A stretch of 64,000 nucleotides of DNA from Endomicrobium sp. (GTDB lineage: Bacteria; Elusimicrobiota; Endomicrobiia; Endomicrobiales; Endomicrobiaceae), in assembly GCA_031266535.1 (NCBI GenBank), contig JAISAS010000004.1, positions 192,531 to 256,530 on the forward strand, written 5' to 3'. A program made the position numbers and the translations under genes. Within the stretch, counting starts at the first letter, position 1. Every line of letters begins with the position of its first letter. Below, piece after piece: positions 28,072 to 38,297 of the stretch. Below the pieces are notes generated by a model. The model was not told where the DNA came from. It searched no databases and worked only from the letters and a program-made list of their open reading frames with translations.

Positions 28072-28473
28072 TTATTCTCCAAAAATTCCAACAAAAATTT
28101 TTCTAATTCTTGGTCTATTATCAAAATCTACCAAAATTATTTGTTGCCAAGTTCCCAATATTAATGATTTAGATACAAGCGGTATAGTTTTTGATATACC
28201 TACTAGCGAAGAACGCACATGTGAAAAACCATTACTTTTATGATTATAAACACCTTTTACCGGAGCAACTACCTCAAGAGCTTTGCGAAAATCCGCAATA
28301 AGTCCTGGTTCAAATTCAATAGTTGTAATAGCAGATGTAGAACTTGTTACACTTAAAGTTACTATACCATTTTCAATATCAGAACGAAAAATAATTCTTT
28401 TAACATCATCAGTTATATCGAGAATATCATTGTAACCTTTAGTTCTACAATTTATGTATTCTGAATAAATCAT
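28072..28473 (-). CDS. YjbQ-family protein (UPF0047)
   Basis: A 133-residue single-domain protein of the YjbQ/UPF0047 family, some members of which have weak thiamine phosphate synthase activity. Recognised from ITTIEFEPGL, the histidine-containing centre (YNHKSNGFSHVRSSLVG) and the near-invariant LGTWQQIILVDFDNRPR. The cellular role is unsettled for the family. It is the first protein gene after tRNA-Ala and is tightly packed with rsmD. Confidence 0.88.
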   Translation of the reverse strand: MIYSEYINCRTKGYNDILDITDDVKRIIFRSDIENGIVTLSVTSSTSAITTIEFEPGLIADFRKALEVVAPVKGVYNHKSNGFSHVRSSLVGISKTIPLVSKSLILGTWQQIILVDFDNRPRIRKIFVGIFGE

Positions 28474-28577
28474 TTTAAATCCTTACATTACAGAAAAATT
28501 ACTAAAATACAATTAATTCAATTTTAAACACAACAGTATCAATATATTTACATTTAATCTACATACCGCTATTTCAA

Positions 28578-28650
28578 TGGAGCTAAGGGGGATCGAACCC
28601 CTAACCTCTTGCATGCCATGCAAGCACTCTTCCAACTGAGCTATAGCCCC
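28578..28650 (-). tRNA. tRNA-Ala (anticodon GGC)
   Basis: A 73-base cloverleaf. The acceptor pairs GGGGCTA with TAGCTCC (one mismatch or wobble). D arm GCTC-AGTTGGAA-GAGT, anticodon arm CTTGC/GCAAG with loop ATGGCAT giving GGC, and T arm AGGGG-TTCGATC-CCCCT are all standard. The discriminator is A and CCA is not encoded. It lies upstream of yjbQ and about 220 bases downstream of a consensus promoter. Confidence 0.96.
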
Positions 28651-29013
28651 ACATTAATCAAAACTTACTTAGCAACACATTTATAAATTTAAATCTTGAT
28701 ATAAAAATCTTTTTACTTCCAGATAATACGTCACACTTTTATCATAAATAATTCACTTTTACTATTTCTTTTCCTAATAAGTACAATTTTTACTATATAC
28801 GACAATATACATTATGCACATATATCAAATTGCAATAAAAAACATTTTCTTTATATAATTACATGATTAGTTACGTGGATTATAGCGAAAATGTGCTAGT
28901 ATTGTCAATAAAATAATTTTAATAAATTTCTCGTGTGATTTTTTTCTATTAAAAAAAATAAGCACAAATTAGTGATAATGATGATAAATAGTATTTATTT
29001 TGGATAAAAGACT
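28651..29013. other. divergent intergenic region, tRNA-Ala and MBL hydrolase
   Basis: 363 bases holding the strong minus-strand promoter at 28879-28908 and a roughly 220-base leader before tRNA-Ala. I saw no second RNA gene in the leader and no clear plus-strand promoter for the hydrolase. Confidence 0.5.
28879..28908 (-). promoter_or_regulatory. consensus sigma-70 promoter, minus strand
   Basis: Perfect TTGACA (28903-28908) and perfect TATAAT (28879-28884) with an 18-base spacer, reading toward tRNA-Ala, yjbQ and rsmD. It is the best promoter match noticed in the window. Initiation near 28872 would leave a leader of about 220 bases before the tRNA. Confidence 0.75.
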
Positions 29014-29838
29014 TTGAGTTTAAATTTTTGTATCCTTTCAAGTGGATCGAGCGGTAATTGTTCAGTAATTTGGACTGAAAAAGCAACTATTTTAATTGAT
29101 TGTGGATGTAGTATTAAATATATAACAAAAAATCTTAGTAACTTAGGTATTTCTACAAAAAACTTAACTGCAACAGTTATAACACATGGCCATACAGATC
29201 ACATGAGTCCATCAGTATTTAGCCTTTTGTTTAAAAATAACATTCCAATTTACCTACACAAAGATGTCTTTGAAGATCTTTTTAGAAAATACGGTAAAAA
29301 AATTGAAAAATGTACTAATATACTTTTTAATAAAACTTTTAAAATTGAAAATATTTATATTAAACCTTTTTATGTTCATCATAAAGATCAATATGTTACT
29401 CGTACGTTCGGTTTTACATTTTCATCTATAGTAAATACAAAAGAATACAAAATAGGATATATTACAGATACCGGAAAAATATGTAATGAAATTATAAAAA
29501 ATTTAGTTAATAGCAATATTTTAATAATAGAATCAAATTATGATGAAGCAATGTTGGAATCAAGCCTTAGATTTCATGATAACAAAAAATGGGTGTCAAG
29601 TGATTGGGGACATTTATCAAATGAAAGTGCTGCTGACGCCATTGTTAAAATTAGACAACTTTCTAATAATAAAGAAAATCTAAAATACGTTTTTCTTGCA
29701 CATATAAGTAAGCATCACAATAATGTCAAAATAGCTATAGACACTACAAAAAAAATACTTACGAAGAACGGTATTTCAAATATAAGTCTATTTGCCACTA
29801 AAAATAAGAAACGATGCCCATCTATTAAAATTATTTAA
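29014..29838 (+). CDS. metallo-beta-lactamase-fold hydrolase (YycJ/WalJ-like)
   Basis: A 274-residue hydrolase with the N-terminal SSGSSGNCSVI, the zinc motif THGHTDH (His58, His60, Asp62, His63), GYITDTG and the late HISKHHN. This layout is that of the YycJ/WalJ group of exonuclease-like MBL proteins, related to RNase Z. The start is a TTG with no clear ribosome-binding site, chosen because the family N-terminus begins there. The substrate is probably nucleic acid, by family only. Confidence 0.85.
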   Translation: MSLNFCILSSGSSGNCSVIWTEKATILIDCGCSIKYITKNLSNLGISTKNLTATVITHGHTDHMSPSVFSLLFKNNIPIYLHKDVFEDLFRKYGKKIEKCTNILFNKTFKIENIYIKPFYVHHKDQYVTRTFGFTFSSIVNTKEYKIGYITDTGKICNEIIKNLVNSNILIIESNYDEAMLESSLRFHDNKKWVSSDWGHLSNESAADAIVKIRQLSNNKENLKYVFLAHISKHHNNVKIAIDTTKKILTKNGISNISLFATKNKKRCPSIKII

Positions 29839-29866
29839 AGCTATACATAAATATAGCTCAAATTTT
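29839..29866 (+). terminator. possible terminator after the MBL hydrolase gene
   Basis: AGCTATA and TATAGCT pair perfectly around a 6-base loop directly after the stop codon, followed by CAAA and five T. The stem is short and AT-rich, so it would be weak. It lies in the convergent gap with pta. Confidence 0.35.
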
Positions 29867-29937
29867 TCAAAAACTATAATATGTAACAACCAATGCATTT
29901 TATTTTACGGCTATATTACAAAAAATTATTTATCAAT

Positions 29938-30939
29938 TCATTTAAGTAACATAATTGCACTTATTAAATAAATATCATCTGGATTAACACCTCTGCTTAA
30001 ATCACTTACTGGAAAAGCAAGTCCCTGAATTATGGGTCCTAAAGCCTGAAAACCTCCATATCTTTCAGCGATTTTATAACCAATATTTCCAGAATTTAAA
30101 TCAGGAAAAATTAAAATATTTGCATTACCAGCAACAAGAGAATATGGAGCTTTTCTCTTACCAATACTCTGAACAACAGACGCATCAAATTGAAATTCCC
30201 CATCAATATTTATATCAGAATTTTTTTTAAAATAATTCTTTGTAGCTTCTACAGCTTCCTTTACTTTTAATAAAATTTCACTGTTTGCACTACCTTTGGT
30301 TGAAAAAGAAAGCATTGCGACATTTACCTGTTTACCTGGAAAAAGCTTTCTAAAATTAATAACTGTTGATATTGTTATATCTTTTAAACCTAATGCTTGA
30401 GGATCTGGATTTACTGCACAATCTGCAAATATTACAGGTTCTTTTGCTAAAAAATGCCCTTTTGGAGGAATCATAAGAAAATATGAAGAAACTAATTTTA
30501 CACCTTCTGCTGGACCAATTACACGAATTGCTGCTCTTAAAACATCCGCAGTATCATAAACAGCTCCTCCAACACAAGCATCACACCTACCACTTTTTAA
30601 ATACATCATTGAAAAATACAAAGGCTCATTTAAAAGATTTAACGTATCTTGCACATCAATCCCTTTTTGTAATCTTACATTAATAAATTCTTTAACCTTC
30701 TTTTCATCAAGAAGATTTTCATTTATTTTAATTATTTCAATACCATTTAAGTTTATATCTGATATCAACGCTAATTTCTCAATTTCTCCAACACTTTTTA
30801 CAGGTAATACAACTGAAGCTATACCATCTCTCACAAGCATTTGTGCGGCTTTTAAAACTCTTACATCAAAACTTTCAGGAAAAATCACTTTTCCTTTTAT
30901 TTTCTTCGCTAAATTTAAAATATGCTCTCGCATGTTCAT
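29938..30939 (-). CDS. pta: phosphate acetyltransferase
   Basis: Interconverts acetyl-CoA and acetyl phosphate. The 333-residue single-domain PTA has the family signatures DACVGGAVYDTADVLRA, the central FADCAVNPDP, SFSTKGSA, GEFQFDAS and the C-terminal NILIFPDLNSGNIGYK. It is the short form, without an N-terminal DRTGG domain. Acetate kinase is not adjacent; the upstream gene is an AMP-forming acyl-CoA ligase, a possible acetate-activating partner. Confidence 0.95.
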   Translation of the reverse strand: MNMREHILNLAKKIKGKVIFPESFDVRVLKAAQMLVRDGIASVVLPVKSVGEIEKLALISDINLNGIEIIKINENLLDEKKVKEFINVRLQKGIDVQDTLNLLNEPLYFSMMYLKSGRCDACVGGAVYDTADVLRAAIRVIGPAEGVKLVSSYFLMIPPKGHFLAKEPVIFADCAVNPDPQALGLKDITISTVINFRKLFPGKQVNVAMLSFSTKGSANSEILLKVKEAVEATKNYFKKNSDINIDGEFQFDASVVQSIGKRKAPYSLVAGNANILIFPDLNSGNIGYKIAERYGGFQALGPIIQGLAFPVSDLSRGVNPDDIYLISAIMLLK

Positions 30940-30974
30940 TTTAAATAATTCCTCCTAAATGAACTAGATTCAAA

Positions 30975-32639
30975 TTATTTCAACGGCACTATATTATTTT
31001 TCTTTATTTCTTTTCTTTTAATTTTTCCACTTATTGTCTTTGGAAGTTCCTCTACAAATTCAATAACTCTAGGATATTTATAGGGAGCTGTAACTTTTTT
31101 AACATGATCTTGAAGTTCCATTGCAAGTTTTAAACTTGGTTGATATTTTTTTACAAGAACTATCGAGGCTTTTACTACAGTACCTCTATCTTTATCAAAC
31201 ACTCCAGTTACTGCACATTCTAAAACACAAGGATGTTCCATTAAAACACTTTCAACCTCAAAAGGACCTATTTTATATCCAGAACTTTTTATAATATCAT
31301 CAGAACGACCAACAAACCAAATATATCCATCATTATCCTTATACGCTACATCTCCAGTATCATAAATGCCATTTTTCCAAAAAGTTTTCGTAATATTTTC
31401 ATTTTTATAATATTCCGAAAACAAACCTATAGGCTTTTGTTCCCCAGTTCTTATTACAAGCCGTCCTTCTTCACCACAACTACAAGGATTATCTTCCATA
31501 TCAACAATATCAACATCCCAACCTGGAGATGGTTTACCTATAGCCCCAGGTTTTACTTGTATCCATGGAAAAGTTGCTGCAAAAGCAACAGTTTCAGTCT
31601 GACCAAATCCCTCTTTAATTTCAATACCCGTATATTTTTTAAACTCATAGAAAACTTCAGGATTTAGTGGCTCTCCAGCAGTCGTAGCATATCTTAATTT
31701 TGATAAATCATATTTGGAAATATCTTCTTTAATTATATGCCTATAAACAGTGGGTGGAGCACAAAATGAAGTTATTCCATATTTTGCTATTTTTTCCATT
31801 AAATCTCTAGAATTAAATCTTTCATAGTCATAAGTAAAAATACATGCTCCACATAACCATTGGCCATACATCTTCCCCCATGCAGCTTTTGCCCAGCCAG
31901 TATCAGCCACAGTAAGATGCAAACTTGAATCATTTAAATTTTGCCAAAACCTAGCGGTCAAAATATGCCCTAAAGGATACGCGAAATCATGACATACCAT
32001 CTTAGGCATCCCAGTAGTTCCAGAAGTGAAATATAACAAAAACTTATCTTTTATATTTGTAGCCTCTATGCCTTCTAATCTTTTAAAAACATCAGAAAAT
32101 TTTTCAACTTCTTTAGAATATTCAAACCAACCATGAGCATAACCATTTACAGAGACTAAAGTTCGTAACTCTATCAAATTTTTCCTTGCTTCATTAATAA
32201 CATCTATAATTCTTCTATCAGCTGCTGCAATAATCATAACAACACCAGCTACTTTAACTCTATATTCTACATCTTTAGTAGTTAAAAGATGTGTAGCAGG
32301 AATTACCATAGCCCCTAATTTATGAAGAGCAATTGTACAATACCAGTACTCATAGCGCCTTTTTAGCATAAGCATTACGGCATCACCTTTCTTAATCCCT
32401 AAAGATTTAAAAAAATTTGCAGCACGATTACTTTCTTTTTTTATATCATCAAAAGTAAATACTTTCTCTTCTCCATAAGGATTACACCATATCATTGCTT
32501 TTTTATTAGGCAAAATCTTTGCAATTTCATCTACAACATCAAAAGCAAAATTAAAATTTTCAGGGACATATATCTTATAGTTTTTTACAAAATCTTCATA
32601 CGATTCATATCCGATCTTCACATATTTATCTGCTAGCAT
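30975..32639 (-). CDS. AMP-forming acyl-CoA (acetyl-CoA-like) synthetase
   Basis: ANL-superfamily ligase of 554 residues that adenylates a carboxylic acid and joins it to CoA. The phosphate loop TSGTTGMPK, the GFGQTET motif, YDTGDVAY, the hinge GRSDDIIKSSGYKIG and the catalytic C-terminal lysine in KTISGKIKR are all intact. The sequence style is that of the ACSM-like group found in anaerobes rather than the 650-residue Acs. Acetate or another short acid is a likely substrate. It lies 35 bases upstream of pta. Confidence 0.9.
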   Translation of the reverse strand: MLADKYVKIGYESYEDFVKNYKIYVPENFNFAFDVVDEIAKILPNKKAMIWCNPYGEEKVFTFDDIKKESNRAANFFKSLGIKKGDAVMLMLKRRYEYWYCTIALHKLGAMVIPATHLLTTKDVEYRVKVAGVVMIIAAADRRIIDVINEARKNLIELRTLVSVNGYAHGWFEYSKEVEKFSDVFKRLEGIEATNIKDKFLLYFTSGTTGMPKMVCHDFAYPLGHILTARFWQNLNDSSLHLTVADTGWAKAAWGKMYGQWLCGACIFTYDYERFNSRDLMEKIAKYGITSFCAPPTVYRHIIKEDISKYDLSKLRYATTAGEPLNPEVFYEFKKYTGIEIKEGFGQTETVAFAATFPWIQVKPGAIGKPSPGWDVDIVDMEDNPCSCGEEGRLVIRTGEQKPIGLFSEYYKNENITKTFWKNGIYDTGDVAYKDNDGYIWFVGRSDDIIKSSGYKIGPFEVESVLMEHPCVLECAVTGVFDKDRGTVVKASIVLVKKYQPSLKLAMELQDHVKKVTAPYKYPRVIEFVEELPKTISGKIKRKEIKKNNIVPLK

Positions 32640-32791
32640 TAATTTCTCTTTTACACAATTTTTTGTTAAATATATTTAAGTTTTATCTCTTTATTATATA
32701 AGAAAGTCTATAAAAATAACAAATACCCTAATCAAGCAACTCCTCCATACATTAACTGTCTATTACACTACAGATTTGCCAACTCTATATA

Positions 32792-33514
32792 TTATTTTAT
32801 CAACAAATTTTCATTATTGAATAAATAATAATTTTTTATAGGTATTAAATTTTTATCAAATTCATAAATAAGCGGACTCGCAGTAGGAATATTTAAATCT
32901 ACTATACGATCATCGCTTATTTTATCAAGATATTTTATTAAAGCTCTCAAACTATTACCATGAGCTACTATAATAATTTTTTTACGCATTTTCATATTAT
33001 GTATAATCTCTTTCTCCCAGTAAGGTACAACTCTTGTTACAGTATCTTTTAAACACTCTGTTAAAGGAATCTCCTTTTTTTGAAGACACGAATACCTTAT
33101 ATCATTACCTGGGTACCTATCATCATTTTCATTTAGAGGAATCGGAGAAACAGAATAACTCCTCCTCCAAAGTTTTACTTGAGTTTTTCCATATTTCACA
33201 GCTGTTTCTGATTTATTTAATCCTTGTAAAGCACCATAATGCCGCTCATTTAATCTCCAACTCTTAATTACTGGAATCCACAGTAAATTCATTACATCCA
33301 AAATATTCCACAAGGTCTTAATCGCTCTTTTAAGAACTGAAGTATACGCTATATCAAAAGTAAATCCATTTCTTTTCATTTGCTCTCCAGCCAGTAAAGC
33401 TTCCTCTTTCCCTTTTTCAGATAGATCAACATCAGACCATCCTGTAAATATATTCTCCTTATTCCAAACACTTTCACCATGTCTAATTAAAACAATTTTA
33501 TACATTTCATTCAC
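32792..33514 (-). CDS. gpmA: 2,3-bisphosphoglycerate-dependent phosphoglycerate mutase
   Basis: Glycolytic interconversion of 3- and 2-phosphoglycerate. The 240-residue histidine phosphatase-fold enzyme has [16 protein letters not shown] with the phosphorylated histidine, [14 protein letters not shown] and [10 protein letters not shown]. The length is typical of the dPGM family. Enolase, the next step, is also in the window (38298-39617). Confidence 0.95.
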   Translation of the reverse strand: MNEMYKIVLIRHGESVWNKENIFTGWSDVDLSEKGKEEALLAGEQMKRNGFTFDIAYTSVLKRAIKTLWNILDVMNLLWIPVIKSWRLNERHYGALQGLNKSETAVKYGKTQVKLWRRSYSVSPIPLNENDDRYPGNDIRYSCLQKKEIPLTECLKDTVTRVVPYWEKEIIHNMKMRKKIIIVAHGNSLRALIKYLDKISDDRIVDLNIPTASPLIYEFDKNLIPIKNYYLFNNENLLIK

Positions 33515-33615
33515 CTCTATAACATAAAAACTTAAATATTATAAATATAAATATAACAAGATAAATATTATAACTTAAACACACAACTGAATCAAATAAA
33601 ATATATAAAAATTTA

Positions 33616-35100
33616 TCAAATCAATTTACTTGGTTGCTTAATATGCTTTAATTTTAAAGAAATTATTCTAAAAGCTCCATCTGTATCATGAACTTTACCT
33701 TCTTGTTGTGCCTCAAAGACTAAATTTAGAAGCTCACCAATTAATGGTCCTGATTTTAAATTAAATTTTATCATTATCATATTTCCATCAATAATTTTAT
33801 GTGTAAATGTTACTTTTTTTAGTTCATAGTAATATCTTAAAAGTTCTTCTATGAATTTTTCTTGAAATTTTAATGTTTCTTTAGAAAAAATTCTTAATTC
33901 CTTATATGAGTGCCAATCAGACATTGAAAGAATGAGCAAATCTGGTGTATTATCACCTATATCTCTAAAAAATTTTAATGCAGCTTTTCTTGTTATCGTA
34001 CTATTCCTTACTAAAGTAGAAGGACGCATATGTTTCTTTATTAACAACGTTACAAATTCGATATCTTTTTTGCCAAATTTTAGGTTAGACATAATTTTTT
34101 TTATTTTTTCTGCTCCTATTTCTTCATGTCCAAGAAAATGTAATTTTCCTTTTTCAAATTTTGCAGTTTCTGGTTTTGCATTATCATGAAAGAAAGCAGC
34201 AAATTTTAACAACCCTATCCTTGTAACATTTTCAGAAAAAATATTGTCATTATTAAAATGTTGTTGAATATTTAAATAATTTCCAGGAAAATATTTTTTT
34301 AAATTATTCAGAATATTTTCTATGGATCTCATAGTTTCAAAAGAGTGTTGGAACAATCCTCCAGAATGATAATAATATTTTTTACAAATTTCCTTCATAA
34401 TATTAACTTCGGTAAAAACTTCTGAAAATAATCCACTTTTATCCATTTTTTCTATAAATATTACACTATTGTTAATTGCTAATATTTTAAAGAATTCATT
34501 TTTTATTCGTATAGGTGATACTTTAGATATGAGCCTTACGTTTTGCTTTATTTGTTTCAATGTTTTACAAGAAATATTAAAATTCAGCTCAGCAGCAAAA
34601 CGAAATGCTCTCAACATTCGTAACGGATCTATTCTAAATGATTCAATTGAAACTACATTTATAACCTTCAATTTAAAATCTTTTAAAACATTTTTATTAA
34701 CTAAAATAGGATACTTATTAAAATTTTTAAAAAATTTTAAATCAAAAGCTACCGCATTAATTGTAAAATCTCTATTCTGTAAATCTTGCCATATAGTTTT
34801 ACCATGAATAAGAGAAATATCTATATTATCAACAATATAATTTTCAAGTATTATTCTATAAATTTTATTTTTATCATCCAGAATTACAAGTTTGGATTTC
34901 AAAGCACACGCTATTTTCTCAGAATAGTTTAAAGCATCTTTGTTAACAACTAAATCAATATCATTACATCTACGTTTTAGAATAAGATCTCTTGAGAATC
35001 CACCCACAGCATATACTTTAAAATCTTGTGATAAACTATTTATCTTATTAATAAGCTTATTCAATTCTAAAATCCATTGCATGTTTGATATAGTCATCAA
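33616..35100 (-). CDS. CCA-adding enzyme / poly(A) polymerase family with HD domain
   Basis: Class II tRNA nucleotidyltransferase of 494 residues. The nucleotidyltransferase motif GGFSRDLIL...NDIDLVV, RDFTINAVA, RMLRAFRFA and a C-terminal HD domain (AAFFHDNAKPE, near 310) are seen. Neither tRNA gene in the window encodes a flush CCA, so CCA addition is needed, which suits this enzyme. Poly(A) polymerase activity cannot be excluded. Its start overlaps the M16 gene stop by 4 bases. Confidence 0.88.
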   Translation of the reverse strand: MMTISNMQWILELNKLINKINSLSQDFKVYAVGGFSRDLILKRRCNDIDLVVNKDALNYSEKIACALKSKLVILDDKNKIYRIILENYIVDNIDISLIHGKTIWQDLQNRDFTINAVAFDLKFFKNFNKYPILVNKNVLKDFKLKVINVVSIESFRIDPLRMLRAFRFAAELNFNISCKTLKQIKQNVRLISKVSPIRIKNEFFKILAINNSVIFIEKMDKSGLFSEVFTEVNIMKEICKKYYYHSGGLFQHSFETMRSIENILNNLKKYFPGNYLNIQQHFNNDNIFSENVTRIGLLKFAAFFHDNAKPETAKFEKGKLHFLGHEEIGAEKIKKIMSNLKFGKKDIEFVTLLIKKHMRPSTLVRNSTITRKAALKFFRDIGDNTPDLLILSMSDWHSYKELRIFSKETLKFQEKFIEELLRYYYELKKVTFTHKIIDGNMIMIKFNLKSGPLIGELLNLVFEAQQEGKVHDTDGAFRIISLKLKHIKQPSKLI

Positions 35101-36341
35101 TCCTCAATTTGAGAATTGATAATTATAGTCACAGGATATTTAGAAAATATTTTATTAGTTATATTCAAAATATCTTTTGTTGAAATCTTATTTACATCAT
35201 TAAGATATTCAGTATCATATTCATAACCTTGCCCAATAATTTCTCGCCATCCGTAATAGTAAGATTGTTTATTTACGGTTTGTCGTTCCATAGCATAAAG
35301 ACTTTTTATATATATTTTAGCATCTTTTAGTTCTCTATCTGAAATTTCTGTAACACAAAAATTTTTTAAAATTTCATATATTTTATCTAATACTAAATCA
35401 ATATTTTTTTTATCAAGCCCTACATAAATTGCAAAATAACTTCCTTCTACTCTTGGAGGGTATATAGAACCCACTTCATAAGCAAGCCCAAAATTTTCTC
35501 TTAATTCAATAAATAATCTACTACTCATTTTTCCACCTAAAATAGTATTTGCAATTTTCATAGGAATAAAATCTAAATCAAAAATGCTAGGAGCCTGAAA
35601 TCCCATATATATATAAGATTGATCAAACTTTCCATCAATTTCTTTTTTTATTGGCTTATAATGCTGTACGTTATTAAAAGCAGATTTTTTTGACTTCATT
35701 CCATCAGGAACTAATGAAAAATATTTCTCTAAAGACTTTTTTACAACATTTTTATTTATATTCCCTGAAACGGAAATTAAGATATTAGAAGAATTGTAAG
35801 AATATTCATACCAATGCTTTACATTTTCTCTACTAATTTTTTTAACTGATATATTTGTACCAAAAACAGGTACAGCATAAGGCGTTTTATAATAAAATAA
35901 CTTTATAAATTCATCATAAGCAACATCTCCTATATTATCCTTTCGTGATTTAAGAATCGCTATAACTTTTTGCTTTTCAAAAAACAAATTCTTATCATCT
36001 AAAGTAGGATTTAACACTACATCAGAAAGAATTTCAACTGCTTTATTAAAATATTCGCTAGTAAACGTCATACAAAACCCAGATATATCATAGTCAGTAA
36101 AAGCATATAATTGTGCTCCTATATTTTCTATATCATTTATAAGAATTTCATTCGAGCGGTTTTTTGTAGATCGTATCATAAGTTTCGAAGTAATATATGA
36201 TATTCCCGCATTATTCAAAATTTCATTTACAACAGAAACAGATGTAACCACTCTTAATGCAACAACATCAGCTCCACTAGTTTTATTAAATACAATTTTA
36301 ACATTATTTTTAAGAATAAAATTCTCCACCAGACCCTCCAA
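35097..36341 (-). CDS. M16-family peptidase homologue, lacking HxxEH
   Basis: A 414-residue M16B protein with the two-lobe insulinase fold. Where the active subunit has HFLEH, this one reads SYITSKLM, so zinc binding is lost. The C-terminal lobe keeps the M16 SSRLFIELREN...AYEVGS motif. It lies 59 bases downstream of a second M16 gene with an intact site. The pair resembles two-subunit M16B proteases in which one subunit is catalytic and the other binds substrate. Confidence 0.88.
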   Translation of the reverse strand: MEGLVENFILKNNVKIVFNKTSGADVVALRVVTSVSVVNEILNNAGISYITSKLMIRSTKNRSNEILINDIENIGAQLYAFTDYDISGFCMTFTSEYFNKAVEILSDVVLNPTLDDKNLFFEKQKVIAILKSRKDNIGDVAYDEFIKLFYYKTPYAVPVFGTNISVKKISRENVKHWYEYSYNSSNILISVSGNINKNVVKKSLEKYFSLVPDGMKSKKSAFNNVQHYKPIKKEIDGKFDQSYIYMGFQAPSIFDLDFIPMKIANTILGGKMSSRLFIELRENFGLAYEVGSIYPPRVEGSYFAIYVGLDKKNIDLVLDKIYEILKNFCVTEISDRELKDAKIYIKSLYAMERQTVNKQSYYYGWREIIGQGYEYDTEYLNDVNKISTKDILNITNKIFSKYPVTIIINSQIED

Positions 36342-36400
36342 ATTTAACTCGTAAACACACTTTTTATAAATAAAACTCTATCAAAAGTAAACACAATTTT

Positions 36401-37672
36401 TTATTTTCTTACATATGAAGCAAATGTTTTAGGCAATAAAGCCACATTAGAAATTGTTTTTGATAAGTAATATTTTTCAAAAAAATCTTTTATATCTGTA
36501 GTTGTTATTTTATTTAATTTTCTTATATATTTTGTCATAAAATTAGAGTTGTTCATTAAATGCCAATATCCAATATTTTCTGCAACGTCAATAGATGTTT
36601 CAAAAGAAAAATTTAAATTTGTTTTTATCGAAAGTTTTGCCCTATCCAATTCCTTCTTAGTAACACCAATATCGATAATATTTTGAATTTGATTTTTTAT
36701 TTCATTTTTAATATTCATCATATTTTTTGGATTAAAAACAGACATAATACAAATATTTCCAGCTTCTTTCTTATGAACAAAAAAAGAAACTATGGAAAAT
36801 ACTAAATGTTTTTCTTCGTACAAAGATCTATAAAGTCTTGAGCTCTTTCCTCCACCTAAAATATCTACAGCTAAATTTGCTATATATATATCCTCTTCAT
36901 CTAAACTTGGCCCAAGAAAACCACTAAGCATGTACCCAATTCCAACTTTTCCATAGTCTATTACATCTTTTCTATTATGAACATCTTCAACAAATAACGG
37001 CTTTGTTGGTAAAAATCGTTTAGGAAATTTACCAAAAGTTTCATCTACAACCTTCTTAATTTTTAATTCATTAAAATCACCTGATATAGAAAGTACTATG
37101 TTACTGGGAACATAATGCATCTTGTAATAATTATATATCTCTTTATAAGAAATATTTTCAATAATTTGTAATTTCCCTATAACACTATTTTTTAATGTAC
37201 TTTTTACGTAAATAGATTCATAAAATTTTTCATAAAGAACAGCTACAGGATTATCAAAATATCTCCTAATTTCTTCAATAACAACCTTTCTTTCTTTATC
37301 AATCTCATACTTAGAAAAAAGTGGATTTTGTATAATATCGGCAAGTATTTTTATACATTTTTTCATTCCATTTTTTTGAATATTTACATAATACATAGTA
37401 TATTCTTTTGTTGTAACAGCATTTATATACCCACCCATATTTTCAATATTTTTACATGCCAAATCACCTGGATAATTTTTACTACCTTTAAACATTAGAT
37501 GTTCTAAAAAGTGAGATAATCCAGATTGAAAAAACTGTTCATTAACAGAACCCACTTTCACAAAAATAACCACAGAAGCTATAAAATTATTTTTATTGTT
37601 TTTTAAAACTAATTTAAGTCCATTTTTATATTTTACAGTTTTTGCTCTCATTATAAAATAAATCCTTGTCAT
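36401..37672 (-). CDS. M16-family zinc peptidase (catalytic partner)
   Basis: A 423-residue M16B protease. The inverted zinc motif HFLEH (His54, Glu57, His58) is intact, and the SSRLYRSLYEE...VFSIVSF segment is in the second half. Two starts are possible. The second ATG (eighth codon) is preceded at about 11 bases by AAGGA and matches the family N-terminus better. No signal peptide is evident. It probably works with the non-catalytic M16 protein encoded just downstream. Confidence 0.9.
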   Translation of the reverse strand: MTRIYFIMRAKTVKYKNGLKLVLKNNKNNFIASVVIFVKVGSVNEQFFQSGLSHFLEHLMFKGSKNYPGDLACKNIENMGGYINAVTTKEYTMYYVNIQKNGMKKCIKILADIIQNPLFSKYEIDKERKVVIEEIRRYFDNPVAVLYEKFYESIYVKSTLKNSVIGKLQIIENISYKEIYNYYKMHYVPSNIVLSISGDFNELKIKKVVDETFGKFPKRFLPTKPLFVEDVHNRKDVIDYGKVGIGYMLSGFLGPSLDEEDIYIANLAVDILGGGKSSRLYRSLYEEKHLVFSIVSFFVHKKEAGNICIMSVFNPKNMMNIKNEIKNQIQNIIDIGVTKKELDRAKLSIKTNLNFSFETSIDVAENIGYWHLMNNSNFMTKYIRKLNKITTTDIKDFFEKYYLSKTISNVALLPKTFASYVRK

Positions 37673-37966
37673 AAAAAAATATTTATCTATAATAAAGAAA
37701 GATCAAATTACAACAAGCATCTTTCACACATAAATATTCTACTAATTGTTATAATGTTATAACAATTACAAATTTTTCACCTAAACTTCATTCAATATAA
37801 AAAAACGTTTAATACATGAGACTTATAATTATTTATTTAACATAGTTATTTTTCTATATGAGAACAAAAATTTTTATTTTTCTCAAATTTTACTTTAAAT
37901 ATTTATTGCAATTCTTCCTCAATAAAATAAATAGATAAACTAGACAAGTACTAATTTTATGTTTTA

Positions 37967-38251
37967 TTATATATTAAATCTATACTCTATTTCATATTGT
38001 GCCGTAACATCCAATTCACTACGAACCATTTTCTCTAAATAGATTGGTTCTTTTTCAAGATAATATATTCTTTTTTTAAACAAATCATTTTGACGGCAAG
38101 CATTCTTTATATTTTTTTTCAATTTATATTGACTAAAAAAATTTTCTAAAAGAACTCTATTCCCTTTATTGAGAATTAAAATCAATAAAATCACCATAAA
38201 AACCACATAACGAACTTTAAATTTTTTCATATAAAAATTATTTTGGAACAA
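37967..38251 (-). CDS. FtsB/DivIC-like septum protein
   Basis: A 94-residue protein with a short cytoplasmic start, one transmembrane helix (about 14-28) and a periplasmic coiled coil, ending in a tail with LEKMVRSELD. This is the layout of FtsB/DivIC, which joins FtsL and FtsQ in the divisome. It directly follows eno, the same neighbourhood as ftsB in many bacteria. The second methionine (residue 8, MKKFKVRY) is an alternative start. Confidence 0.78.
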   Translation of the reverse strand: MFQNNFYMKKFKVRYVVFMVILLILILNKGNRVLLENFFSQYKLKKNIKNACRQNDLFKKRIYYLEKEPIYLEKMVRSELDVTAQYEIEYRFNI

Positions 38252-38297
38252 CAGAACCTTATCAATTAATTTTAAAACATTTATTTAAAAGATTACC

